In this document: piece after piece, positions 34,170 to 45,071 of the stretch
How the letters are laid out: every line of letters starts with the position of its first letter
How positions within the stretch are numbered: position 1 is the stretch's first letter
DNA from: Papaver somniferum
Taxonomy: Eukaryota > Streptophyta > Magnoliopsida > Ranunculales > Papaveraceae
DNA length: 64,000 bases
Assembly (NCBI RefSeq): GCF_003573695.1
Contig: NC_039358.1
Span: 193,912,418 to 193,976,417 of the forward strand
Direction of reading: 5' to 3'
The notes under the pieces: model-generated
What the model saw: only the letters and a program-made list of their open reading frames with translations
What the model was told of the DNA's origin: nothing
The model's database searches: none
Program-made: the position numbers and the translations under genes

Positions 34170-37100
34170 TTATAGGTGTCTAAAACACTTTAATATTTAT
34201 CTATTGTTTATGCTTTCTTTGCTAAGTTTTCTTGTAAAATATGTATCTTATGTTTGTTTTTTTGAGTATTTAGGTACTTTGGAGTCATTTGGAACAAAAG
34301 AAGAAGAAACAGCGCAAATGTCTCATCTCATATGCAATTATTGTTGGAGACGAAATTATTTCTCATTATTTATTTCATTCCTTCATCTCTGTCTGAAAAG
34401 CATGTCGGTTTTAGTGATGCGAATTCTGTCTGAAAAGCATGACAGCTTTAGTGATGAAGAAACATTGAAGAGAAGAAGTGAATTTGAGAAATAAAAGATG
34501 GTTGTTGTTGGTGGAGGAACTCGAAAGAAGCAGAGAGCGTTCATTTGGAGCAAGAGGGCAGAATCGTCGTTGCGCAGGCAAGCGCTATCGGGAGCACATT
34601 GGAGGATAAGGGGATGTCATGTGGTGGCCTGTAGCTGGGGTGTCTAAATCCAGATTCATTTCCTACACAAACCTAAAAGGTTGAGAAAATCATTTCTCTA
34701 ATCATTTGCTTTACTTCTCCTTCTGAGCTTCTCTGTCTGTATGAACGGCTGGCGTAGTTATCGCCGAGAGAAATCCAGAAATTGAAAGGGGGTAGAGCAG
34801 AGAGACACTGTTCGAATTCATTAGATATGGCAGAGATGATGTTCAAGAAAGAAAGGTTGAATCGAGAAGAAATTGAGATAAGAAACTTAGGGTTTTGTTG
34901 TTGTTCAATCGAATCAAGAAATTAGAGTTGAGAAAAGGGGATCTGATGCGAATTGAAACAAGGGGTTTGTGTTGATTTTCTATTCTGAAGGAAGAACCTG
35001 GTGGATTTATATGAAGATTAAATGAGAAAGGGGGTTTGAGCTGAGATAGAATGGGTTGAAATGGTGAAGCTAATGGGGTTGATTTGGCACTGTGGTGCTG
35101 GATTACAGGGAGTGATTCTGGTTATGTTTGTCTGAGATGAATGAAATAGAGATGAGTGCAACAGATGAATCAGTATGAACATTAGATGTATGTTTAGGAC
35201 AGGGTTTGATGAGCCGTTGCTTTACATCTGAATTTGAGAGCTGAGAAGAACTGAAGCAACTGCAGTTGATGCAGTTGTTGCAAGGTGGACTAAGTAGTGC
35301 TGTGATATGAAGCAGGTTGCTGTTTTAATCATTGCAGAAGTCATGGCTTGGATCGAATGGTGGTGTTGGCTGTTCAAGGTCTGAAATATGGAAATGATGG
35401 AGCTGACAAGGTGGACTAAGTGGTGCTGTGCAGTTGTGGTTGGCCTAGATGCAGCTGCTGTTGCAGAATGGTTCAGTTAAATGAGTTTGGGAAAGGGTCA
35501 GAACCTAAGAATGGTGGTCTTGAAGCTATGAACTGAAACGCAGAGTTGGTGGTTAGGTTGCGGAAATTGTGACAATTCAGGATGGAGATTGAGCTGTGTT
35601 GCTGCCTGGAGGAACTCGTATATGGTTTAAGACAGAAGAGAACCGGAGCAAAGCCAGTGATGGTTTGTGTTTGCTGTGATACGCGGTTCAGCAGAGAAGA
35701 TGGTGTTTATGTTTTGCTGGTGGCAGTCTCTGATGAAGATTAAGAAGGCAGTTACGGTGGTGTTATTGATCAAGGAAGGTTAGAGTTCGCCGTGGGTCGC
35801 AGTTCAGAATTGTGAGTTGTTTGAAACCAAGATAGCAGGGAAGACAAATTGATATTGCTACTGTTGAATCTGGTGGATGATTGGGATTGCAGGGCTGTAG
35901 CTGGAATTTGAAGCAGCAGGGAGTTCGGTTATAATGAAACGGTGATAGCTTGTACCTGAGGAATTAATCAAGGAAAGTGGCATCGCTGTAGTTGTTGCCA
36001 TTGAGGTGAACAGCAGATGGTTGAATTGGAGCTATGGTGTGCAGTTTATGGAGCAGTGCAAGTAGATGGAGTATGGCCTGGTGGAGGTTGCAATTGCGGG
36101 ATGAGTCAGATTGGTGATTGTTGTGCTGGTAAGAAACTATAGCAGTTGCAGTTCGTGGGTTCTTGCTGTTGTTCATTTTGGGTTGAGTTATGAAGCTGCA
36201 GAAGGTATAATTGGCGCAGATTTGGCTAAGCAGGAAGAGGGGCAATGGAGCTGTTGTTTACTAAGCCTGGTGGTGCTGTGTTATGAACTGGAAGGTGTGG
36301 TGACTGTCAGGAGAGAGTTGCAGTTATGAAATTGCAAGTGCAGTTTAATGAGAATGGAGCTAAGATGGTGGAAGCAGCTAGACAGCTTGGCGCTGGCTAA
36401 ATGGGAAGAGCAATTGAGTAAATGGGTAACTGCAGTGGGTGTTTGTTTATGTATTGCAGTTGTGTTGATATGCAATGGGGTCTGGATTTACAGTCAAAGT
36501 GTGAGCTGGTATTGCAGCCAGTAATGCAGCTGAACTGAGCCTGAGAAGGAATTGTGTATGACTGAACAACAAGAAGATAATGGACTGAAGTTGTTGGTTG
36601 AGGTTCTGGAGTTGGTAATTTGAATTGCGTATGAATACAAGATTAAGTGACGTGATGGTGGTGATGCAATGAATGCAAGGAAGTGTTTTGCTGATAATGA
36701 AATGCAGGTTGCAGTTTGAAATGTGCTGCAGTGGAATTGGAACTGAGCTTGAGCTGGGTTGCAGAAAGGAATGGAGTTAATGGGTACTGGCGGTACTGAT
36801 GCTGTCGTTAGTTCATAAGCAGTGACTGCGAATAATCACTGAAGTATGGTGGAGTTACAATGGATCTGACTGAGATTTGGAGAAGCTGTGAGGAAAAACA
36901 TCAGAAGACAAAGATGGTGGTACAGGGCAATGCTGCGAAAAGTGAGCAGAATTGGTGCACCGGTGATACTAGTTCCGGTTGTCGGATATCGGAAGTTAAA
37001 GTGTGGATTGTAAAGTTTCATTGAATCGTGAAGGGGGTATGAGTTGGATGCAAGAGTCAGCGAGCGGATATATGAGTTTGGAGTCACGCTTTTAGGCACG

Positions 37101-38355
37101 TTTTCGCAAGAGATAAGGAATTGGTTTGGATGATTCTTGTGAATGTTTGAAATGCGGAGTAGTAGAATTGAGCTGCTTGAAGTATGCACTTCGTGGTGAC
37201 ACAATTTCAGATAACTCAGGTCGCTGGAGACAGTTTTTTAGTAACCATATTCCGGCGCCGGTGACCGGATACCAGCGCTGAGTCATCAACCCGACGAGCA
37301 GTTTTGACCCAAAAATTCAGAGAAGATATTGTCCACACATGGGCTTGGTGACCAATTGGAGATGGACTTTTGAGAAGAATGAGGCGTGACCTAATTGAAA
37401 AAAGTATCTTTATGGAAATTGAGAAACATATAAAAGAGAAGACTTTTCTCTATATTTTGATATCTTTTTCTTCTACTTTTGTTCTAGGGTTTAGAAACAT
37501 GAAAGCTTTTCTTTTTCTTCTTGTGATGAACTCCTTGAACATGAGTAGTTAATTTTTCTATTAATTATGGAATAGTTGGATTTCACATAACATGATTTTG
37601 GGTTTAATGAATTAGTTTTGTCTCATATTTATCGTTCATGATTCTCTGAAAATATAGTTATATGATTGACGTATTATAACATGATTTGATTGTTTGTTTT
37701 GTCAAGTTGCAAATTGGTAGAACTTGTAACCACATCTATTGCTAGTTTAGGATTACTCATCGAGCGATAATCCTTGAACACAAGTAGCATAAATATGATT
37801 GTAGGTTATAGTGATATATCCTTGTAATCATATGAGAACAGTGACCTTTGTTCGAATTGTTTGCGCAATGTATTTCAATTGCATTGATTAGCCTAATTTC
37901 ATGAATCTTAATGCTCCATGGGAATTGAACTTGATTTGCGCAAGGCGTTAGGTTATTCTTTTGGTAGAATTCATACTTGCATCGTTTTACATGTATGTGT
38001 GATGATAAGAGGAAATTTCAGGATATTCTTTCGACTAGGTATCTTAAGGCTTTTGATAATGAGAGATTAAATATCAAATCTAGTTTTTAAGACAAGAACG
38101 TGTTAGTGAATGAAAACGAAATCCTTGACCAATACTTTCACATCCTTGATTTGCGTGTTTACTTTTCATTATTTTGCTTTTATTTTATTTAGTTTATATA
38201 AAAATCAGAAAAATCCCCCTTGTTACTTATAAGAAACCATAACATATTGACAACCTAGACCTCTCTGTGGGAACGATCCTTTCTTGCCCTTGCTTCATTA
38301 TATATTTTAAGTAGTAAGAAAGTGTAATTATTTTTGACGCATACGACAGCGATCA
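34170..38355 (+). repeat. 3' LTR of element C
   Basis: About 4186 bp, nearly identical to the 5' LTR. It begins TTATAGGTGTCT, so the first G of the TG end has changed to T, and it ends CAGCGATCA, followed by the duplicated GAGAC. Confidence 0.9.
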
Positions 38356-38360
38356 GAGAC

Positions 38361-38890
38361 AGATTTATCTATTATCGTAGACTTTTCTGTGTGATACAGA
38401 TTTGTTCATTCAAGTCTTCGACTTTGGGTCGTAGCAATTCTTAGTTGTGGGTGAGATCAACTAAGGGAATCAAGTGCGTAGTATCCTGCTGGGATCAGAG
38501 ACTTAAGGAGCGTAACTGTACCTTGAATCAGTGTGAGATTGATTAGGGTTCAACTACAGTCCAGACCGAAGTTAGTTTGTAGTAGGCTAGTATCTGTAGC
38601 GGTTTAATACAGTATGGTGTTCAACCTGGACTAGGTCCTGGGGTTTTCTACATTTGCCGTTTCCTCGTTAACAAAACTTCTGGTGTCTGTGTTATTTCTA
38701 TTCCGTATTATATTTTGTTATATAATTGAAATATCACAGGTTGTGCGTTGTATCGATCAATTGTGAAATCCAACCTTTGGTTGTTGATTGAAAATTGATT
38801 GATCCTTGGATATTGGTCTTTGGTACCATCCAAGTTTATATCTCTTGTATTTGATTAAGACTCATAGATTTCTATTTGTTTGAGTCGTTT
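38361..38890 (+). repeat. 5' LTR of element B, second piece
   Basis: It continues the B LTR after element C (AGATTTATCTATTATCGTAGAC) and matches 46750-47275 of the 3' LTR up to TTTGTTTGAGT. Confidence 0.85.
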
Positions 38891-41338
38891 GTAGGTAAAA
38901 ACTGTTTCTGCTGGTTTTGGTAAATTTGGGTGTGTGGATGAGAAACGAGCCTAAACCTTAAACAAATGCACTGCGCGGGAGTACTTTAGAATCGAGAGAT
39001 CGATCTGTACAATCTTGGCCTAAACCAAGAAATGGTCGTTCCAGTCTTGCTTCGGTCACAAAGTGAAGGAGAAGGGTTGGTCTTAGGGAGGGAAACGAAT
39101 AAGGTGTTGAGACAAGAATGGTTAATTCTGAAGGTGTGGCTATTTTATGACTTGTATTAAAATATGGAACTGGCTTGCAAAATGTAAGCTATCAGTTCTT
39201 TGGTGTTTTCTGGATACTGTGTTATTGTTAACCAAACTGTTGCCGTCTGGTCGAAATAGGTAAAACCTATTTATACAAGTCATAATTGAATGCACCCTGA
39301 TCTCGTAGAAAGTGGAAGTGATTGAGTGATGGAGAAGCGGGGTAATGTGTAAATGCCAGAGACCACGTTCCCACTATGAAGGAAACAGATTAGTTTACAC
39401 CCACTACTTCTTGCCGCCACTAACTGCAATGCTTTCTGACACTTTCTCATAATGGGCGTGTTGCACGCCGCACAATGTAAACCGCCAGACCAATACCCTG
39501 ATGAGCATCCCCCGGTTTGTGACATGTTTGATGTCTCGAGTGTTTTCATGGAAAACATGTAGCAGATTGCTATGTGTGGCAAGTCAAAGTCGGGAGACTT
39601 TCCAAAGGAGAATAACATGTGATGCTATTAGGCTTGTCTTGGTTGGTCACCCAAAACTTGTCACAGGCCTGTCAATTCTGTGGCGAATTTGGACGGATGA
39701 GATCGTAACTCATGAAAAAGGGTGGCCATTGATTATGGCCACATTCTTTTGGCGCATGATGGTAGCACAGTGGCGTCATTGGCACATGCTAATGGCACAA
39801 TGGCATATAGCGGCATGCCAGTGGCATAGTGGCGCCTGGCGCAGCCGTGGCAGCTATTTTGGCATATTGATGTTAGACCTAAATATGGCTCCGGCGACAT
39901 TGTCCCTGTTGTTATGTCAAACTTAAGGACATAATATGGGAATAACCACAGGCGTAAGGATGACCACGGGTGATTATAGAATGACGTCGTTTTTAGGGTT
40001 TGGCGGGTCCTACATGGCTCTTGGCATGTTGTAGGGCCAAAGTAGCGTAATTGGGACATGACTAGAAATTAGGGTTTCGACTAATGCCACTAAGGCAAAG
40101 CCGTGTTTAGAATACCCTAATTGGAGTATGTTATGGCGTTTGGCCACGGACAAGAAGTGGGTTAGCACGTTGGCGTGTTATTTATGGTACGTTTCCACGT
40201 TCGGCATGCTTCTGTGGCAAAGTGGCACGTTTGGCATGTTTGGCATGCAAGTTTAGTACATTGGCGCGGCATGGCACGTTTGGCATGCCATTAGCATGCG
40301 GAGCGGGGGTGGCACGTTTGGCATGTCAGCGCGGTTTTGGAAAGCCAATTTGGCGTTGTGACCATCTGACGCAATTTCGCCTCTTTTAATACTGTGGCAA
40401 GTTTAGAGCGACCTGATTGGTCGATAAAAAGAGGGGCCGGCCAAGCATGGGCGTGGCCACACTTCCAGTGCGCGTAGCGGATTTAAGGCGACCTGATTGG
40501 TCGATGGGAAATAGGACCGGCAAGTATGGGCCCAGCCACAACTCATGTGCATGTGGAGGGTTTAAAGCGACATGATTGGTCGACGGGAAACAGGGGCCGG
40601 TCGGGCAACATGGGGTGTGGCCACTTGCAAGTGGCGCCGGCTGGCCTATGGCATGGCCACACCTCCCTTTGTTGCTGCTCCTATTCAGCGGCTCCTTTTA
40701 TTCCTTGTTTTCTGATTTTGGATAGGATTTTTCACCTACTAATCCATGGCGGATTAATTTCCTAGTTCGCCTAAGCTTAATTTCGACCGGTGGGGTCTAA
40801 TATACTGCGCAGGGCGCAAAACCCTAATTTTTGCAAATTAGTCAGGGTAATATCTGAATCTTGTGAATTATCACGAAATTGATTGAATTCCATGTGCTGA
40901 CACAGAGTTCTTTAAGTTTATTGCCAAAGAGCAGTATGCTTTCCGATTGAGTACTTTTATGCAAGGACCTTAACATTGATACTTGGAAATTCGTGCTACT
41001 CTGCTGCGAGTGAACACAAATTGTCATGCCATATCAATATTAAGAGTTCATCTAGGGAACATAGCATAGGAAAAATACTCGGCAGGCTCCGGCATTAGTG
41101 AGTAATGCAGCTAGGAGCTTATATACTCATTAGGCTCTATACTAGTGAACAATTCATCTAGGAGCTTGAGTTTCAACATAATATGAAGAGAGACATAGGC
41201 ACTCATCAGATTTTGATATATTCTCCAAATTCCATGCGGAATATAGACATATCAATGTCTACTACATCTGATGCCGGGTCAGGTAGATAGGCTTTTACAG
41301 TTTCCGCCCTACACTAAAAACCACCATCAACATGGGTA
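38891..41338. other. Unclassified insertion of about 2.4 kb in the B 5' LTR
   Basis: The 3' LTR of B has no counterpart for this stretch. No ORF or enzyme is recognisable. The middle (about 39700-40650) is unusually GC-rich, with many TTTGGCATG / GGCACGTTTGG words, followed by three copies of an 80-bp repeat. The ends could not be placed exactly, because the two B LTRs differ around the junction (GAGTCGTTTGTAGG against GAGTATAAATC). It could be a solo LTR of another family or another non-autonomous element. Confidence 0.5.
40401..40640. repeat. Three tandem copies of an 80-bp GC-rich repeat
   Basis: Each unit begins TTTAAGGCGACCTGATTGGTCGA or a near copy, at about 40402, 40482 and 40561. Each continues with GGGGCCGG or GGACCGG and ATGGGCG..CCACA. 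Confidence 0.75.
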
Positions 41339-41497
41339 TAGATCAAATCGAGAGATAGAGATATTAACTCCTTGATATACTTATTATTAAGATTGAGTCT
41401 GACTGTCTAGTTGATTCTCTTAAAAGTATATTAGAGTTAGTCCATACAGATTGCTAATCGAAATATTGGGTGAGGTTATTAGACCCCCGTATTTTCA
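41339..41497 (+). repeat. 5' LTR of element B, last piece
   Basis: It matches 47272-47428 of the 3' LTR (AAATCGAGAGATATTAAC to the TTTCA end) and is followed by the primer site. Confidence 0.85.
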
Positions 41498-41499
41498 AT

Positions 41500-41511
41500 T
41501 GGTATCAAAGC
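41500..41511 (+). promoter_or_regulatory. Primer binding site of element B
   Basis: TGGTATCAAAGC, two bases after the LTR, is one base off the initiator-Met tRNA complement. Confidence 0.8.
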
Positions 41512-41563
41512 AGGTAAACACGTTTAAGACCTCAAAAGTCTGTGTTTATTGTGATATGATTCT

Positions 41564-42740
41564 ATGAACAGAGGAACTATCTCTGATAAACGCGTCACCA
41601 GAAATAAAGACTATGTTTCTAGTAAGTCTGTCAAAGAGAAAAATCATTCAATCTCTGTTATAGACAAACCTAGTGTTCAAATGAAACAGACTTACACTGA
41701 CATGTGTTGTTCTAATGAATCTAACTCTGTTATTCAAGAGGAAACACCTAGAGAGAGTAAACTAATTCTAAATCTTGTTAGAATTCATGCTTGATAGATT
41801 CAAACAATTAAAAAAATATTTCAATGTCCTTCATGGTGTAGTAAAAGATTGTGGCTCCAGGGAAAAGGCTTCTTATAAGGAAAATCCTGAAGTTCGATCA
41901 TCTCGTATCCTACTTGAGGCAAAACTTAAAAAGAATTCTTTAGAAATTGAACATCTCTTGAGTAAACTCTCCATTCAAGGATGTTCAGAAAAGTCTGTTA
42001 TACCGTCTACTTCTTTGCAAACTGAAAGAGCTTCAATATCAGAAGTATTCTCAGATTCTCTTCCCACTCAAACTAATGTGCAGGGGATTCACACATCAGT
42101 TGGAAGAAAGAAATATCCAAACGATAATGTTAGGTCTGCAATCTCTAATCACTCCCATGATCAGAAAGTGTGTCTCTTTTGTGATTCAAAAGGACATATA
42201 GTGCAAAAGGGGAAACCCAAGTTGAAAAACAAATCGTTAGTTCCACTTCAAAACACCTTAGATTTAATTCTTAAAGGTGTAACTGACATTCGTATGTCTA
42301 AACCAATTGGTTTTAGTACACATCCTGTGATGCCTACCAGGAAGGTCAGTTCAATGAGTTCCTCAAATGCACAAAAGCATAATAGACCGTTTTACAAATA
42401 CCGTTCAAGAAGAACACTCGTTCTCTCTCCTATCAGAAATGGAGATAATAATAACCCTGATGTGAATCATGTATCAAGTGAAGAGTGCAGATGTGAGCAG
42501 ATGGATGGCAACTTAAAGTTGGTTATTGAGGGATATAAGGAAATCATCAACAAACTATGTACTCCATCTAGACAACACTCTTCAGGTAAGAATCCTTATT
42601 ACGTGTCATATTATGATGATAGTAAATTTTATGATAACTTTTCACATCATAACAGTCTTCTTCCAAAGTACAGAAGAAAGGGGTTTAACCAAAAACAATA
42701 CTCATTTGATGAGCTAAAGGCTCATACTTGTGCTATTTGA
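41564..42740 (+). CDS. Unknown gag-like protein of element B (ORF1, one frameshift)
   Basis: A first frame (41564-41794) starts MNRGTISDKRVTRNKD. A second, overlapping frame (41775-42740) carries the longer part, so one frameshift or a programmed shift lies near 41780. The protein is basic and Ser-rich, with a helical stretch (LLEAKLKKNSLEIEHLLSK). Near residue 135 it has CLFCDSKGHIVQKGK, which looks like a CCHC knuckle (C-x2-C-x4-H) that has lost its last Cys. The likely role is a capsid-like protein of a pol-less element. I recognise no closer relative. Confidence 0.5.
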
Positions 42741-43194
42741 TCACAAGGTTGAATTCTCTCACACAAAAATCCTGGTTGAGAGATATGCTCAGGTATACTT
42801 GTTGTCTATGGTGTTTTTGGATTCTCAAGCTATTTTCTTATCGTCTTTAGCATGAGTATCTTTGCAAAAATGCTTGCACAAGTATTTGTTTTTTTTATTA
42901 TTATTGTTATTCTCGTGTTCGGTTAAACAAGGTGCTACTCATGCACTCTAAAATTGTTTCTCTTATGAGACATAGATTTTTGGAGTCATTATGATTTCCT
43001 CATATTGCAAGAGTTTTCAGAAAGGTCGTGTGCGACTCTTGTTCTTCTTTTAGGTCGAGACTGAGCTCGTACAGGTTACTCGTGTGACTGTCGTGAATCA
43101 ATTAAGAAAACCCTAAAAATCCCTTCCCTAAGAAACCTTTAAGTATCCGACCTATTGAGTTACGTAAGTCACGTACGCATACTCTAGGTTTTTT

Positions 43195-43575
43195 TTGGGG
43201 GGGTTATCAAGAATGTCATCCTCTTCACCTTACTATGGTGATTTTGCAAAAGGATTTCTTGAGAAAGGTTTTGGTTTCGAATCAAAAGGGAGGAAGAAAA
43301 GAACTCTTGTAGAAGATGGTACACCTAGTGCCTCATGCTACTATGCCCAATCACACCAAGATGTTGAGAATGAGGATATAATTTCTGCTGAATTGGTTCA
43401 TGACTTTCTTAAATACTTTGAGGAAGCAAAACTGCAACTTGTTGATACTATGAAGGATCTTGATGTGGTCAGAACTGAGTTGATAAAGGTTACCAATGAC
43501 CTTGGTATCATGAAGTCACATGTTAAAGACTTCTCAATGAGGATATATTCTCCGAAGATGCAGTTGACACTATGA
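43195..43575 (+). CDS. Small coiled-coil protein of element B (ORF2)
   Basis: The frame is 126 codons from the first start, with ATG at 43213 (MSSSSPYYGDFAKGFLEKGF) as the likelier start. The C-terminal half is a predicted coiled coil (EEAKLQLVDTMKDLDVVRTE, LIKVTNDLGIMKSHVKDF). It follows ORF1 by about 450 bp, in the position of an extra ORF downstream of gag. It has no signal peptide or membrane segment, so it is not an envelope-like protein. Function is unknown. Confidence 0.4.
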   Translation: MGGLSRMSSSSPYYGDFAKGFLEKGFGFESKGRKKRTLVEDGTPSASCYYAQSHQDVENEDIISAELVHDFLKYFEEAKLQLVDTMKDLDVVRTELIKVTNDLGIMKSHVKDFSMRIYSPKMQLTL

Positions 43576-45071
43576 GTCACAAGCTCAAATATCTCGAAAC
43601 CCGTGAAGCTTCCGAACGTGAACTTTGACATAGCTTGTGATCGGTTTCTACTAGATTATTTATTTATTTATTTGTCTAGGAAACTTCTTAAGAGAATTTT
43701 TATTCTTGTTTTGTTTAAGAAGGATAACTAGGGTTTGTAATAGCCATTATTGTGAGTACACATAGCTATGTCCAACGTTTTCATCTTGCAATGTTTTTAG
43801 ATTTATTTATTTAAATTCTAAAGTTGATTTGGAAGATGATTTTTGCAGTATTAATCTTTATAGTTTTGTATACTGCAATATGTTATGGGATATGTGTGTT
43901 TGCGTCCGTGAACTATTCTTGTCCCATACAATGTCAAAAGTTATCTCTTTCATATGTCGATATGCATGTATTGATACAAGATCGATGAAATTTTGACAAA
44001 CAAAAGTTAAGACTATTATGTCATTTATTGATGGAAGATAGGTTAAAATCTTTTGTTTACGGGGATTATGTCTATTGTATGTCATTGTGCAAATAGTGAT
44101 TGAAAATAGAATGAATCCTTCTCTATTCCGCAGTATTGATCTTCCCTGATCCATATTTTATGTATATACTGTGCGGCTCCATAAGTCATCTTATGTGAGA
44201 ATTTCCAACTAGACTAATCATAAATTCGTTTGTGGTTAATTTGGTTGTGTATTTCTATTAAATTAATCATGGGTTCTCTTGTGATTAGTTTAATTGAGAA
44301 CTTTGGATACAAAATCATTTTATGGTTTTTGGTGTCCAAAAAAATTCTTTCTTTTCTCGTAAAAGTAATAAGGTCGCTCTTGTTGTTCTTTCGGGAATGA
44401 CATCAAATGGGGGAGAGTTCTTTTGAACTTGCGCTTAATTTCCATATCTTTGTGGGGAGTGCGGTTGTGGAATATTTGAGGAGTTATCTTGTATCTTTAT
44501 AAACTCCGTGATGAATGCATTTAGCTTCGGCTTTATGATTGCATCTAAACAAAGTTCATATGTACTTTTCTTTGGTCTTGAAGCGTCTCCATGAAAATTT
44601 CTTTAGGATCCCGTTTTCCTAGCTTTGCCAATTTTATTGACAAAAAGGGGGAGAATTAATATGTAGTTCACACTACAAATACATATGATTTTCGGATCAT
44701 TATGTAAGGGGGAGTGGTTTTCATGTTGAGATGAAAGTATTGACTAAGGGAGAGTGATACATATCACCATAGTATTGTTGTCAAAGTTGTGATACAATTG
44801 AACTTTGATACTGTGTAATAATACTATGGCATTGTATAACAATGATCGAGAGCTTTTGTTTTCTCATTGTGATGGCTACGGATCTTCAACAACTATGATG
44901 CTAAACTGAACATCTATGGAATCATGGGAGTACTTGGAAAAGACGAAGTTTTCAAGTAATGTTGAAGCACTAAGGAGGTCAAGCATGTGGACGAGAAGCT
45001 ACAAAGTTTTATCTATTTTGTATTCCATATGCATTGATAGTTTTGTCACTAAAATTGACAAAGGGGGAGAT
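43576..45071 (+). other. 3' untranslated region and polypurine tract of element B
   Basis: No ORF is supported. Two purine-rich phrases stand out: ACAAAAAGGGGGAGAATTAA at about 44640 and ACAAAGGGGGAGATTG at 45057-45072. The second, directly before the 3' LTR, is the polypurine tract. The same stretch, inverted, occurs in element D (63357-64000). Confidence 0.75.

Larger units (their letters stand above)
26874..38355 (+). mobile_element. Element C: LARD-like non-autonomous LTR retrotransposon, 11.5 kb
   Basis: Two very long LTRs (26874-31053 and 34170-38355, about 4.18 kb each) flank an interior of only 3.1 kb. GAGAC flanks both sides (26869-26873 and 38356-38360). The primer site resembles one complementary to tRNA-Asp. 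The interior has a single broken gag-like ORF and no enzymes. Long LTRs with a small non-enzymatic interior define LARDs. The phrase GCGCTAAATGGGAGGCAACCCA and GTGTGGGGGA blocks recall Athila/Tat elements. The LTR copies are nearly identical, so this is the youngest visible insertion in the nest. Confidence 0.92.

Noticed and set aside
38891..41338. Helitron
   Set aside because: The left junction can be read as TC, but the right end has no CTRR and no hairpin before it, and no A/T target is evident.
43195..43575. Envelope-like protein of a SIRE-type element
   Set aside because: There is no signal peptide, transmembrane segment or glycoprotein pattern, only a short coiled coil.
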